Notes under the pieces: generated by a model
What the model was told of the DNA's origin: nothing
Seen by the model: only the letters and a program-made list of their open reading frames with translations
The model's database searches: none
Shown here: one piece after another, positions 22,165-33,117 of the stretch
Layout: every line of letters starts with the position of its first letter
Position numbering within the stretch: position 1 is the first letter of the stretch
Translations under genes and position numbers: made by a program
NCBI GenBank assembly: GCA_024516035.1
Contig: CM044955.1
Span: 39,381,506-39,445,505, forward strand
From: Bactericera cockerelli
Taxonomy: Eukaryota > Arthropoda > Insecta > Hemiptera > Triozidae
Reading direction: 5' to 3'
Length of the DNA stretch: 64,000 nucleotides

Positions 22165-22940
22165 AGTGTGTGTAAGAACAGTAACTGTTGCAATCTTGTC
22201 TTCCCTGCTCACTTATCCCCAGAAAATCATATCTTCTGATGGTTATCGAACCTGCCACATTGGTATGTAATACTGATATGATTATTCTGTTGTCAGACAC
22301 GCGTATTGCTAACGAATCCCATGAGCGTTCCTGCTGATTGATAATAATCTCGTATTAATTTTTATCTCCATCGTGAAGAAGAGCTGAGGTTGGACGTCGT
22401 TTACTTTTATGTCTAGTATTGCGAGATGCTCGCTAATATTGTCTTCATCAGTTTTATCTATCGCAGCGTCCTTGTCATTCCCATTTCCACCCCTCCTCTC
22501 CTCACTCTCTCCTCCTTGTATTATCCTCCACTCTCTCTTTCTGTTGTCATGTCTTGGACAGAATGTCTTCATTTCTTCTCCAATTAAATTGAAAATCTTT
22601 CCAGTTTATTCTCTTTCTCTCCCTCTTACACTTTCTATTATTATCTTTCACTTCCATTCCATTCCAGCTCACCCATCCAAACCCTCTCCCCATCCTCCTA
22701 CTGATTGTCTGCTTTGTCCCTGCACTTATCCGTCCAGGTCTATTATTCCTATTTAATATTTTAATTTAAATGTTAATCCAGAACGAATTTACATGCTAGA
22801 AGGGGTGTCAACAATACCTATCTCTTGAGCCGATGTGTTTTGTATTTCCTCTCCCCCATCTGACGCATCTTCTAGGTGCTGTAGAGCTCTGAATTACATA
22901 TTTGTTTTTGGTCTGGTAGAGATATTTATTATACACATAG
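22165..22940. other. Non-coding stretch, possibly intronic
   Basis: If the exon at 22,102 is real this is intron. A CT/TC-rich patch lies at 22,480-22,720; the serine/proline-rich frames across it are compositional. Confidence 0.4.
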
Positions 22941-22945
22941 AGGTA

Positions 22946-23699
22946 CACTGAGTGACAAATTTAACGCACCGCATAGGTTCTTCTCTCGTATAACGCCTGT
23001 ATTCAGTGTTGGACAAAAAAAAATCATATTTTTTCCAGTTGAGGAAATCACACAAAAATTGGTACAGAGATAAGTAGCGAAGACATGAAGGCCAATTTTT
23101 TTAATTAAATAAAGTACTTAGCCTTGTCACCGACCTCAGTAGCTTGATCGATAAGGCGGCCGACTTGTAACCTGGAGGTCGGTGGTTCAAGTCCGGGTTT
23201 CAGCGTAAATTTAGTAAAGCGAGTTTGAGTAGTTGTGACATCACGAAAGTGATCAACACAAATATGATAACTTCTTCTTCTAACTACTTAGCCTTGTCGA
23301 CCTTTCCCATACAGGGAGTAAAAAAACTGTGTTTTCAATGATTTTTCAAAATTCATTATTTTGGCTTCAGAGGAATAATGACCTGTTCAACAGGCTCAAC
23401 ATTTTCGAGACAAGGAAGAATGAGACTCAATACATAAAGCTATAGTATTACTCTTAATCCAAATTAATCCTTTTTTGAAGAATTCAGAGAAAGTTTTTTT
23501 TCTTTAATGGGGAAGGTCGACAATGACAAGATTTTTATTCAAATAAGAAAATTGGCCTTCATGTCTGTGCTATCACTGTACCATTTTTTGTGTGAGTTCC
23601 TCAATTAAAAATATAATATGAAAAATGTTTTTGTCTAACAAGAAATACAGGCGTCATACGAGAGAAACCTATGCGGTGCGTTAAATTTGGCAGTCAGTG
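22946..23699. mobile_element. Tc1/mariner-like foldback element with SINE insertion
   Basis: Ends CACTGAGTGACAAATTTAAC and GTTAAATTTGGCAGTCAGTG are imperfect inverted repeats flanked by TA (22,944-22,945 and 23,700-23,701). Arms extend about 170 bp, including GCGGTGCGTTAAATTT and GGCCTTCATGTCT. No transposase is left. A tRNA-headed SINE sits in the left part. Confidence 0.85.
23129..23284 (+). mobile_element. tRNA(Thr)-like SINE with target-site duplication
   Basis: The head GACCTCAGTAGCTTGATCGA ... GGTGGTTCAAGTCC resembles a tRNA with loop CTTGTAA (anticodon TGT, Thr-like). The body contains TAAAGCGAGTTTGA and TGTGACATCACGAAAGTGAT, and the tail is CTT repeats. TACTTAGCCTTGTC is duplicated on both sides (23,115-23,128 and 23,285-23,298), proving a retroposed insertion into the foldback element. 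Confidence 0.9.
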
Positions 23700-23762
23700 T
23701 ATTTAAGTACTCCGGTAGATATGATTATTCAATGCATTAGTAGTTTATACTAATTCCTAAGC

Positions 23763-23820
23763 CTTTTAACACACGTGTTGTACCTATACTTTTGTATAGG
23801 TACAACACGTGTGTTAAAAG
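23763..23820. repeat. Perfect 26-bp inverted repeat
   Basis: Arms at 23,763-23,788 and 23,795-23,820 pair without mismatch around the loop CTTTTG. The arm core is ACACGTGTTGTACCTATA. Function is unknown. It lies immediately upstream of the LINE 3' end below. Confidence 0.9.
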
Positions 23821-24022
23821 TTGTACCTAAAAAGGGTTGGGTGGAAGAGATTGCCATAGGCAATAACCCCGCCCTTTAGTTAGGACATATGTATATATTT
23901 TATTTATTTTTTTCTTGTGTTATATTATTATTATTGTCATTTTTATATTTACTTTTTCCCATTATTTGTCTGAATTTGTCTGTATGTTCTACTAATAAAG
24001 TGATTCTAAATAAATAAATATA
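23821..24022 (+). mobile_element. 3' end of a LINE (non-LTR retrotransposon)
   Basis: The block GGGTTGGGTGGAAGAGATTG, CAATAACCCCGCCCTTTAG, then an AT-rich stretch ending in TAAATAAATA resembles the short 3' untranslated ends of insect LINEs. The same block occurs on the minus strand at 62,820-62,998, confirming that it is repetitive. No RT coding is attached here, so this is a 5'-truncated copy. Confidence 0.65.
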
Positions 24023-24193
24023 CTTTATTTTTCAGGATATTAAATTTAAAATCAATTTTGGTTAATAACTGAAAGAATTATTAATAATTGATAGTGGATA
24101 CTGGGTTGGTAGGTTTCTCCAGATAACACAAAAAATAAGAACTAAATTCAAGAAATATGTAAATTATAACTAATTTTTAAAATCAGGATGTTA

Positions 24194-24233
24194 AAGTGTG
24201 TCTGTGTGTTTGTGTGTGTGTGTTTGTGTGCGC

Positions 24234-24268
<35 letters not shown>

Positions 24269-24338
24269 GATACTATAGGTGATGTGTGTGTGTGTGTGTG
24301 TGGGAGTGATGGTTTGGCGAAGAGGGTGCAGCCCCCTT
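24194..24338 (+). mobile_element. Helitron 3' end with GT array
   Basis: A GT-rich array is followed by GGTTTGGCGAAGAGGGTGCA and GCCCCCTTAG, corresponding to the 3' hairpin and terminus of Helitron A with mutations (TTAG instead of CTAG). No 5' end was found. Confidence 0.6.
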
Positions 24339-24344
24339 AGTATT

Positions 24345-24775
24345 AAAGTAAAACAGAAAATCTCCCTTTCGACCCCCGAGTTTTCTGAATATAAGCTCTG
24401 ACTTACTTTTTAGAATTTATAAGCCTCTTTCAATCTATGTAGCACTAGGCAGAAGGTTTGCATTAGGAAAAGATCTGCAGCATAAATGAGAAGACATGTG
24501 TGTAGCATTGGAATCAAAATGATAATTAAAATTAAGACTTTCAGTCAACAAGCAGAACAGAACGGTATGGTGGCAGAGAACGCAGGCTTTCTCAGTACGA
24601 ACAATAGTCGGTATTGTAGTAGAATTTAATGTTGAAACTTTTTTCATAGGGTTCCCCAAAACATATAGTGTTAGGTGGAAAACTGATCCAGAAATATTTT
24701 CTCGCATTGGTTGTGCTGCAGTTGTGAGATGTTGGACGTGTCTCCACTTATCTTGAGATATGAGATGATCAGCAT
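24345..24775. other. Non-coding stretch
   Basis: No gene or element end was recognised between the Helitron end and the next SINE. Confidence 0.4.
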
Positions 24776-24782
24776 CTTATCT

Positions 24783-24915
24783 GTCAGCTTGATCGATAAG
24801 GCGGCGGACTTGTAACCTGAAGGTCGGTGGTTCAAGTCCCGGTTTCAACCTAGTTTTAGTAAAGCGAGTTTGATTGGATGTGACATCACGAAAGTGATAA
24901 ACACAAATTTAATAT
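24783..24915 (+). mobile_element. tRNA(Thr)-like SINE, second copy
   Basis: Same family as 23,129-23,284: TCGATAAGGCGGCGGACTTG, GGTGGTTCAAGTCCC, TAAAGCGAGTTTGA, TGACATCACGAAAGTGAT. The first 10 or so bases of the head differ from the other copies, and no clear flanking duplication was found. Confidence 0.8.
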
Positions 24916-24919
24916 GATA

Positions 24920-25990
24920 CATTTTTACATTTCCAAATAAATGTTTCATCTTTTAAACTGTGTAAGCATTAATATTAAACATTTTTGAAATTTTGTGGAT
25001 TCATAGTCTCTTTTGAAGTTAACTTCGCTCTAGTGGCAAACACTTTTGCATGTCATGAAAAGAAAAAAAAATGTAAAAAAATAAGAACATTATTAAGACC
25101 AAAAAAACATAGTTTGACGAGATCAAATTTTAATAGGCTTTCGATTTGGTTCGCACGTGGGTACTTGGTTCGCACGTGGGTAACCTGGCAGAGTAGAATA
25201 TTTTCTACTCTGTACTTTGTTTTTAGGGGTCATTGCACTATCATCTCATGGGGAAAACTGATAGTCTTTACAAGAAAATAATTACATGTTGCATTTTGGT
25301 TATTTGAAAAGAAAATCTATAGCATAATCTATCTGTTAAAGAGATTTGCGAAACATTAGAAAAATTTGATTTCTAATATTTTAATTTTTATGATTAATTT
25401 GAAAGAGAACCCTAAATCAGGTGGATATCATTTTCGACAGCTTGATTGTGCCCAAAGGGATGAAAGTCATGTCTCAGTGATTTCACATTTGAAGCCAGTG
25501 TGCCCAATAAAAGGAGCTGAACAACTAAACTTTCTTTCGCGGAAAACAAAAACTCACGAAATATTTTCCGTCGGGTTTCAACTTTTAATGAACGTAAATG
25601 CTTCATATGGCAGAAGTTACAAACTCTCCTTCCCTCCTGTTCAAAGTAAAACCTTGTTTAATGAATTCTGTATTGTTTTAGTATAAATAATTATGGAAGA
25701 AACTAATGAAATAATTCATAATCTAGTTTCTCTTAGAGACGTATGGTTGTTGTGGGTCTAGTACATTGTGTTCTTTCTTCTCCATCGATGCAGCTCTATT
25801 GGTGTTATGAGTATTTCTAGGATAAAAGTAAATGAGTAGGTGTAAACCGGTAGTATTTAGACGATAGATACATAAGATATATAATTTCATCGATGGCTCT
25901 CTTTGAATGGCCTGCAGTTTACACATAGCAAACGTGCCATCATGTGCTTTTCTTGACGTGCGCATCCTGTTGGTTTTGACTATCATCTTG
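24920..25990. other. Non-coding stretch
   Basis: No recognisable gene. A direct repeat GGTTCGCACGTGGGTA occurs twice at 25,148-25,182. Short frames at 25,366-25,686 show no known motif. Confidence 0.4.
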
Positions 25991-26004
25991 ATTCGATATC
26001 TCTC

Positions 26005-26360
26005 AACAATGTAGACCAGATGAGAGATTTGTGTATTAAACTCGATCACAAGCTTTCATTTATACCACACATTTTCGCTGTTACAATTAGATGTCACCTT
26101 AATTACTTCAACTACCGTCATTCGAAGTTTTCTGCCAATCTTGATTCTCTCAAAGAGCGCCGTCATCCAGCTGATTTCAGGTTTTTACAAAAGCTTATCT
26201 CTGGTGATGCTCATTGTAGTGGTTTGTTGGGGCTTATTATTTTTGATTGCCACTGGAGACTCAGGAGGGCCAACACATTCTACGTGACATCGTGTGACTC
26301 AAATTACACTTATTATGCTCCTCTCAATCATTGGCTCCCTCAACAGGCTTGGCGATAGGA
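26005..26360 (+). pseudogene. LINE reverse transcriptase C-terminal fragment
   Basis: The frame begins RDLCIKLDHKLSFIPHI, matching the RDLGV-D-LSF-H block near the end of Jockey/CR1-type reverse transcriptases. After an apparent internal deletion it continues SLKERRHPADFRFLQKLISG and ends with FYVTSCDSNYTYYAPLNH, the usual final block of these proteins. The 5' part of the polymerase is absent. Assignment is by remembered family pattern, and the clade is not resolved. Confidence 0.75.
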
Positions 26361-26399
26361 AGGACATCCAACCATTATAATATGTAGAAGTAGTAGTGC

Positions 26400-28055
26400 A
26401 AGTAGGACTAACCAACCTTAAGCATTGTGAAGAGTTTGAACAATGCCGACCGCGAGTAGGTTTGCCTAAAGGGAAAGTGAAAGGAGAAGACTCCACTTAT
26501 GCAATCCAAGATATATTATATTATCTCTCTTGACTGATCTAAACATTGTTTCACGATGCAAGTCTTAAACAAAATGAGCTGTCATACCTCGTCCAGCTCA
26601 AATCTAAATATGTACTACTCTCTTCTTTATTAATTGGGAACTCCATAAAAAAAGATGACGATGACGCGGAATGAAAAATTTACAACTATTTCATTCTAAA
26701 CAAACAAGGGTTTAATACTTTGAAATAACATCCTGACTGACGTGAAACCCTTCAATGATAACTTATATAGAACTTAAACTTTCATGATTGTGCACCTGAT
26801 ACAAATTAGATCCTAAAAACTTTCGAAGCTTGTACTAATGATTTTACATTTATTTTAAACTTTTCCACGATGTACTTAATATCTTTCCCTGTTCAACAAA
26901 GTGAATGTTAGAGTACTGCAAGTGATTATTATGAAGGTATACTCATGCTCAGGAGGTTACAACAAGTTCAGAAATGAGAAAAACATCGAATCAAAGCAAA
27001 CTTCTTTTTTTACAAAAACAAACACATTTATATTATACATTTTATATACTTATATTTAGTAAATGTAAGATATTTAGTAAATATAAGATGTAATTCATCT
27101 TATATTTACTAAAGTAATAGTAGATCTGTGAACTGGACATGTCACTCAAATTCTCCTATTGAGTAAAAATGGTATGTATACCAAGACTTCAGAACTATTC
27201 ATTCAAATTGGTACCGTATCTGTTTAACGTCCCCTTGTGAGATCATCGCAAAGATGGAGGAATTTTTATTTTGTAAGAACCAATGTGACGAAGTGACGAG
27301 TAAAAAATCAAATTTACCTCACCGAGCGCCTTGTGTGTTATGCAAAATGCAATACGAGACAAAAAACAAATCTCAACTCGAGAATCACTGAAATAGTTTT
27401 CATACAAGTTTAAAGAGAAAATTATTTATCATTATTTTTTATCTATTAAAAAGACAATTATCAGTAATTGTAACTAGCAATAATTGTAATATTTCATCAT
27501 AATTATTCACCAAGTAGAAATATTTACAGATCTCTATTCACCAAATAGGAGCTGATGAGGCAGGTATCCTAAGAGGTCCTTGATGAAATATATAGTTGTA
27601 GATAAACCCTTTTTGGTACTACCAGATCTGAAAATAATGTTGTTATGGTGTTACCATGCACAGAGATATGAAAAGAGCAGGACTTGTATTACTATTGTTA
27701 TTATTGTTTAGCAACATTCAATCTACTTTGTAACGACAAGAAATTATCAGGGTTTCGTTTTTTCTTTATGAATTATTTGCATCCTTTGGACTCTGGAGCA
27801 TAGATTATAAATAATAAGATAGTCCCTTACATTGAAAAAAAAAACAGACGGAATGCATGGATTGCAAATAGAGGTTATGAAACTGCATTTGTATGAACCC
27901 CGTAGTAATATTTTATATATGCAATGCGCAATATTGTTTAAATTAGAGGAGATTTCTAAGAAACTGCCGACATTGCAAATACTTACAAACCAAAGAGAGG
28001 TTGTTATATTTGATTACGGTTTTTATTGTTGTTGTTTTAACCAGCATAGTTAAAG
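26400..28055. other. Non-coding stretch with a small perfect hairpin
   Basis: AT-rich sequence without a recognised gene. A perfect 18-bp inverted repeat lies at 27,073-27,113. The TATCTGTTTAACGTCC motif at 27,217 recurs near 44,060 and suggests an old SINE-like repeat. Confidence 0.45.
27073..27113. repeat. Perfect 18-bp inverted repeat
   Basis: TTTAGTAAATATAAGATG pairs with CATCTTATATTTACTAAA around a 5-base loop. A partial direct copy of the left arm lies just upstream. Function unknown. Confidence 0.85.
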
Positions 28056-28059
28056 CCGA

Positions 28060-28094
28060 GGGGGCGGGGGGGGGGGGGGGGGGGGGGGGGGGGG
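28060..28094 (+). repeat. 29-base G homopolymer
   Basis: GGGGG, one C, then 29 uninterrupted G. This is exceptional in an AT-rich region. It could form G-quadruplex structures. Homopolymer length is also prone to sequencing and assembly error. Confidence 0.9.
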
Positions 28095-28354
28095 TATTAT
28101 TTTCTATGCGCAATCAACCATCGTGAAAGCTTGGGCTTTTTCTTTAACAGTCATTAAACCCTTAGGTAAAGGTAAAACTGCAAGCTAACCTGTTAGGGTT
28201 AGCTAGTCTGTTACCTGTTTAGAGTGCCCCCCTGCGAGACAGGGACTCTACCTGTAAGACGTTTCCAGAAATTTGGTGTAGGTACACTTTGCTTGAGATA
28301 GAAATTGATCATTCATGTTTTTGAAGTGTCATTTTGTGGTGCTTTATATTATTA

Positions 28355-28707
28355 CTAGCGGGCTGCACCCGCTTCGCCATCACACACACACCACCCATAC
28401 ATCACACACCACACTCACACACCACATACACACCTGACACACACACATCTACACACATCAACACACACACCCATCCACACACACACACACACACATCCAC
28501 ATCCACCCACACACCCAAACACACCCACACACACACACATACACAAACACATCCACATCCACACACACCCACCCAAACACAACACACCCACACACATAAC
28601 ACACATACACACACCCATCCACACACACACACACACCCACTCACCCACACACACACCCACCCACACACACACACACACACACCACACACACACACACCAC
28701 ACACACG

Positions 28708-28743
<36 letters not shown>

Positions 28744-28759
28744 TACTCACACACACACA

Positions 28760-28793
<34 letters not shown>
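28355..28793 (-). mobile_element. Helitron 3' end and CA array
   Basis: CTAGCGGGCTGCACCCGCTTCGCC is the reverse complement of the Helitron A 3' hairpin and CTAG end, and is followed by about 410 bp of CA/CCACA repeats. The 5' TC end was not found; the element may continue through the 184-bp repeats downstream. Confidence 0.7.
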
Positions 28794-28869
28794 AAACCAT
28801 CATCGCTGTAAATTTCAAAATCCCGAGTCAAATCTATCATAGCGGATATGTATTTATAATGTGGCAAAC

Positions 28870-29400
28870 TGGCCTATATTTCGAGAACGATTTGTCAGAA
28901 TATGGCAACAAAGGGCTCAAATAAAATCATGTGATGTTCTCAGACAGTTTTTACAATAAAAATATAGGTCCTCGCTATAACTTTCAAGTTCCGTGCTGGA
29001 ATCTGTAAAAAAACGTGAAAAGTCTGAAAAAATGGTCGAAATTTCGAATATTCTGGCTTCTATCTCGAGAACGGTACGTCAGAATGTGGCCTAGTATAAA
29101 TTAAATGAAAGCTAGTTTTGTCTAATGTGTTATTAAAAAATAAAAAATATAGGTCCTCGCGACCAATTTAAGTTCCGCGCTGGAATCTGCTAAAGAACGT
29201 GAAAATTCTGAAAAAAAGGTCGAAATTCCGAACATTCTGGCTTATATCTCCAGAACGGTACGTCAGAATGTGGCCTAAAATGAATTAAATGAAAGCTAAT
29301 TTTGTCTCATGTGTTATTAAATAATAAAAAATATAGGTCCTCGCGACAGATTTCAAGTTCCAGGGCAAAGACTGTCATAAAATCGGACCCTTCCTCAAGC
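28870..29400 (+). repeat. 184-bp tandem repeat, about 3 copies
   Basis: The block GAACGGTACGTCAGAATGTG recurs at about 28,884 (divergent), 29,069 and 29,253. Each is followed by AATATAGGTCCTCGC and AAGTTCCGTGCTGGAATC variants. Unit length is close to the 186-bp repeat of Helitron A and sits beside a CA/GT array in the same way. Confidence 0.8.
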
Positions 29401-29587
29401 CAATACTTGAGGAAGGTCATAACTCAAGGACGGTTTGGAATTTCGGACTTTTGAAAGTTTTCCTGGTATTTTCCGGCAATTTCACTTGGGGTCGTCTCTC
29501 ATCAATTTTTCGCTATCTCTTACCGTTTCGCCTAAACAATTCCTGCACACAAAGCCACAAAGCCCGTCCATATTTTTCATTTATATA

Positions 29588-31241
29588 CAGGGTGTCCCAC
29601 CAAACTTGGACACCTCAAATTACTCGGCCCCTGCAAGAGTTTTTGAAAAATAAAAAAATCTAGGGTACATGTGCTAATTATGCGGTTTCAATTATGAAAT
29701 TTTTTTTATACAGGGTGGTTCAAAAGTCAGAAATTGAGATGTCAACTTTCGATTTTTAAATGGATCGACCTGAATTTTATTTGATAATTTTACTTCTAAA
29801 TGACTCTTGAGTACTTTTTTAAACAAAAATATTACATACAGGGTGGTTTTTTTTCGACCAATTTTTTTTCTAAATCTTGAATAACTCAAGTTCGGTTAAT
29901 TTTTTCGATAACAAGAAGAGAATGTGTTTGTGTAATGAATACACGCACTTTCAATTGGCATCAAAAATTTTTATACAGGGTGGTTCACAAGTGAAATAAT
30001 GACTGGATTTTTTTTAAAACCGAGTTTTTTTAATTTTTTATTTAGGATTAATCATTCTCGTCTAATTTTACACATTTTTCGTTAGTCATATCGAAAAACA
30101 AAACTAAAGTGTTGTACAGGGTGAGACATAATTTTTTTGTAACACCCTGTATATGGGCAGTCAAAGAGACGCAAAATTGATTACAAAGACTAAATATGCA
30201 AGAAAAACTTTGATTTTTAATTTAACTAAAAAGTTATGGTGTTTTAACTAATATTGTCGCATGGACCACCCTGTAGATATTTTCTTAAACTATCATGTAG
30301 GTACTCTAAGTTGTATAAAATTCAACGAACACTTCGAATCATGTGGGAAAAAACAAGTAAAAAACACGAATTTGAAGCCATTTTCAATTTGGTGTCCACA
30401 CTGAATGATTTTAAAACTTGAAATAAAAAGTAGGTATGTGTAGACACAAAATTGAGCATGGCTTTTTGAATTCATTTTTTTTATTTCAGATTTGGACTCC
30501 TCGTTGAATTTTAGACAGTTTCGACTACTCATATGATGGTTTAAGAAAATATCTACAGGGTGGTCCATGCGACAATATTAGTTAAAACACCATAACTTTT
30601 TAGTTAAATTAAAAATCAAAGTTTTTCTTGCATATTTAGTCTTTATATTTAATTTTGCGTCTCTTTGACTGCCCATATACAGGATGTTACAAAAAAATTA
30701 TGTCTCACCCTGTACAACACTTTAGTTTTGTTTTTCGATATGACTAACGAAAAATGTGTAAAATTAGACAAGAATGATTAATCTTAAATAAAAAATTAAA
30801 AAAACTCGGTTTTAAAAAAAATCAAGTCATTATTTCACTTGTGAACCACCCTGTATAAAAATTTTTGATGCCAATTGAAAGTGCGTGTATTCATTACACA
30901 AACACATTCTCTTCTTGTTATTGAAAAAATTAACCGAACTTGAGTTATTCAAGATTTAGAAAAAAAATTGGTCGAAAAAAAACCACCCTGTATGTAATAT
31001 TTTTGTTTAAAAAAGTACTCAAGAGTCATTTAGAAGTAAAATTATCAAATAAAATTCAGGTCGATCCATTTAAAAATCGAAAGTTGACATCTCAATTTCT
31101 GACTTTTGAACCACCCTGTATAAAAAAAATTTCATAACTGAAACCGCATAATTAGCACATGTACCCTAGATTTTTTTATTTTTCAAAAACTCTTGCAGGG
31201 GCCGAGTAATTTGAGGTGTCCAAGTTTGGTGGGACACCCTG
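29588..31241. mobile_element. Foldback element 4, 1.65-kb palindrome
   Basis: The ends CAGGGTGTCCCACC and GGTGGGACACCCTG are flanked by TA. The arms (29,588-30,290 and 30,540-31,241) are nearly perfect inverted copies around a 250-bp loop. Within each arm the TACAGGGTG motif recurs about every 125-140 bp. No coding capacity: matching 65-codon frames in both arms are just the arms read in opposite directions. Confidence 0.9.
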
Positions 31242-31274
31242 TATAGATATGATTATTTTTTCTTTGCTATTTTT

Positions 31275-31421
31275 ACTTTCCTTATCCTATAATAAGGAAA
31301 GTATTGTATTCGTCGAAAATTTGACCTACCTAGCTTTTCACATTTCTGGACGAATCATAGCCTCAGGATACCAAAAAAGTTGTTTTCAGCCATTGGTCCG
31401 TGCGTCTGTCTGTGTGTCTGT

Positions 31422-31464
<43 letters not shown>

Positions 31465-31943
31465 CAGGATATCTCAAGAACGGTAAGAGCTAGGGACTTG
31501 AAATTTGGTATGGTAATTAATTTTATACACCAGACGAACCATGAAACTTTTGGTTGAAATCGGCCGCATTCTGCGGCCGCAGGGCCGCAAATATTGGCCG
31601 CAAGCACCGCTTCTTTGAATTGGTTAAAGATACAAAAAATGTTAGAGAACAACATTTTCTCAAATTAAAAAAATAATGGGGGTTTACTCCGATCATTTTT
31701 TTGATATCTCTAACTTTTTGGAACCCGGCCCCAATTTACCGGTATTGTGGGGGGGACCCGCTTGGACTAACTTTTTTATTATTCATCCTAGATGGGGGTT
31801 GTGACATATCAAATTCAATGATTTTGAAGAGCTGATTACGAATTTGCCATATATTTTTAGTTATCTGTTACCTTTGAGTTATCCGTGGCGGAATTCGACT
31901 CCTTTTTGGGGGATAAGGAAAGTCGTGTGATGTTTACACCAGA
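31275..31943 (-). mobile_element. Helentron-like element 1 (DINE/HINE type)
   Basis: On the minus strand it starts TCTGGTGTAAACATCACACG (31,943) and ends in the hairpin ACTTTCCTTATTATAGGATA...GT (31,275), flanked by T on both sides. It contains a GTCT/GT core array at 31,395-31,460 and GCGGCCGCA repeats. Structure (5' TC, core tetranucleotide array, 3' terminal hairpin, T-T insertion) fits non-autonomous Helentrons; the assignment is inference. Confidence 0.7.
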
Positions 31944-31944
31944 T

Positions 31945-33005
31945 TTTTTAATTTCATAGTCAACATACCTTGGAATCTTCCGTGTCATTTTTCTGTTTTC
32001 AAAGTGTCTCGAGGTCATAATGTCTGACAATCATTATAATATTCATATTTATTCCATAGATGAGAACATGCCCTCTGAAATAAAACGTACTTATACGTTC
32101 AAATGTACTATATTCCGAATGATTTTTTAACATGATTTTACATTTCAATGTTTAAAATAACATCCGTCGATTTGATAATATAATTTTTCAAATTTAAAAC
32201 AAAAACAATCTACATACATTTTGAAAATAATTTTCCTCGAAGCAAAATAAATTCTTCTGATTACAAAAATGTGTATGATTGAAAAAAGAAGAAGGATCCT
32301 TTTGTAAAATACCTCGAAGCTGTTGTTTGGTTTTGTTTTCCCCAAATTGTAATTTTATATTCAAAGTTACCTCGTTTCGGTATTATTGTTGACAAAATTA
32401 CTGTTTATGAAATATTGATATCAAAAGTAGCCCAGGGATAATTTTTTAAGTCTGCCAGACTTGCAGAAAGAGAAAAATGTAATACTGACGAAAAAGCCTG
32501 GTTAAGATTGAGGATACAATATAATATATAGTAAATATCTAGTAAGTATAAGTAAATACCTACACAGATCAGTTACCTTCATTTACTCTCGGCAGAAATT
32601 GAACTTTTAAAATGTTAGAAGTTCATCACTATCAAAAAACCAATTTTTTTGTCATGTTCCAAACGTGTGATACATTCTCTTCTTAGTGGGTAGATGTGTA
32701 TGTATTGTGTAGGTCCTATCTTACACAACAGGTTCACAAAAAACCTTCCCTTGTATTATAGCACAGCACGCTAGTTTGTACTTGTAACCATAACACCCCT
32801 CCCTAGATAAAGATCTATTGAAGGTACTAATAGCTTCGTCAGCTCTTTAAAGTAGGCGTGGTTTTCCTCTTGTCAATTTATGTTATTACACATTAAAGTC
32901 CTCATAAATAAGTTTTGATTTCACAACATTATTTATATGTCTCGACCAAATATCCTAATTTTATACATCTTCTTCTTCTTCTTTCACTTTGCTATTTCCA
33001 AATCC
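31945..33005. other. Non-coding stretch
   Basis: No recognised gene or repeat boundary. AT-rich throughout, with short frames of no evident meaning. Confidence 0.4.
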
Positions 33006-33019
33006 TACCTATAGTTGTC

Positions 33020-33112
33020 ATTGTTTAACCTCATGGTTGAGGTTGGTTGGTTGTGGCGCATTTGTTTTTTTTCACGGCTGGATGCCCTTTCTATCGCCAA
33101 CGCCAGCAATTC
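33020..33112 (-). repeat. Fragment of a SINE-like body
   Basis: Contains GGCTGGATGCCCTTTCTATC and GCCAACGCC, matching ATTCACAGCTGGACGTCC-type sequence at 43,965-44,035. A short element fused to, or inserted beside, the tRNA-headed SINE that follows. Confidence 0.5.
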
Positions 33113-33117
33113 TATTT

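Noticed and set aside
22409..22756. 115-codon Ser/Pro/Leu-rich frame
   Set aside because: It follows a CT-rich patch. Composition alone accounts for it, and it starts inside the putative intron after the candidate exon.
23129..23210. Functional tRNA genes at the tRNA-like segments (also 1385, 14,280, 19,205, 24,783, 48,250, 55,752)
   Set aside because: Acceptor stems do not pair, no terminator follows the head, and most continue into repeated SINE bodies.
23763..23820. Bacterial-type terminator
   Set aside because: The stem is AT-rich at its base, there is no upstream bacterial gene, and the setting is eukaryotic.
28334..28924. 196-codon His/Thr-rich frame
   Set aside because: It runs through the CA array of a Helitron end and has no domain or splice context.
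29692..31137. Identical 65-codon proteins encoded on opposite strands in two places
   Set aside because: They are the two arms of one palindromic element read from each side. The same applies to the paired frames at 57,624-57,839 and 58,163-58,375.
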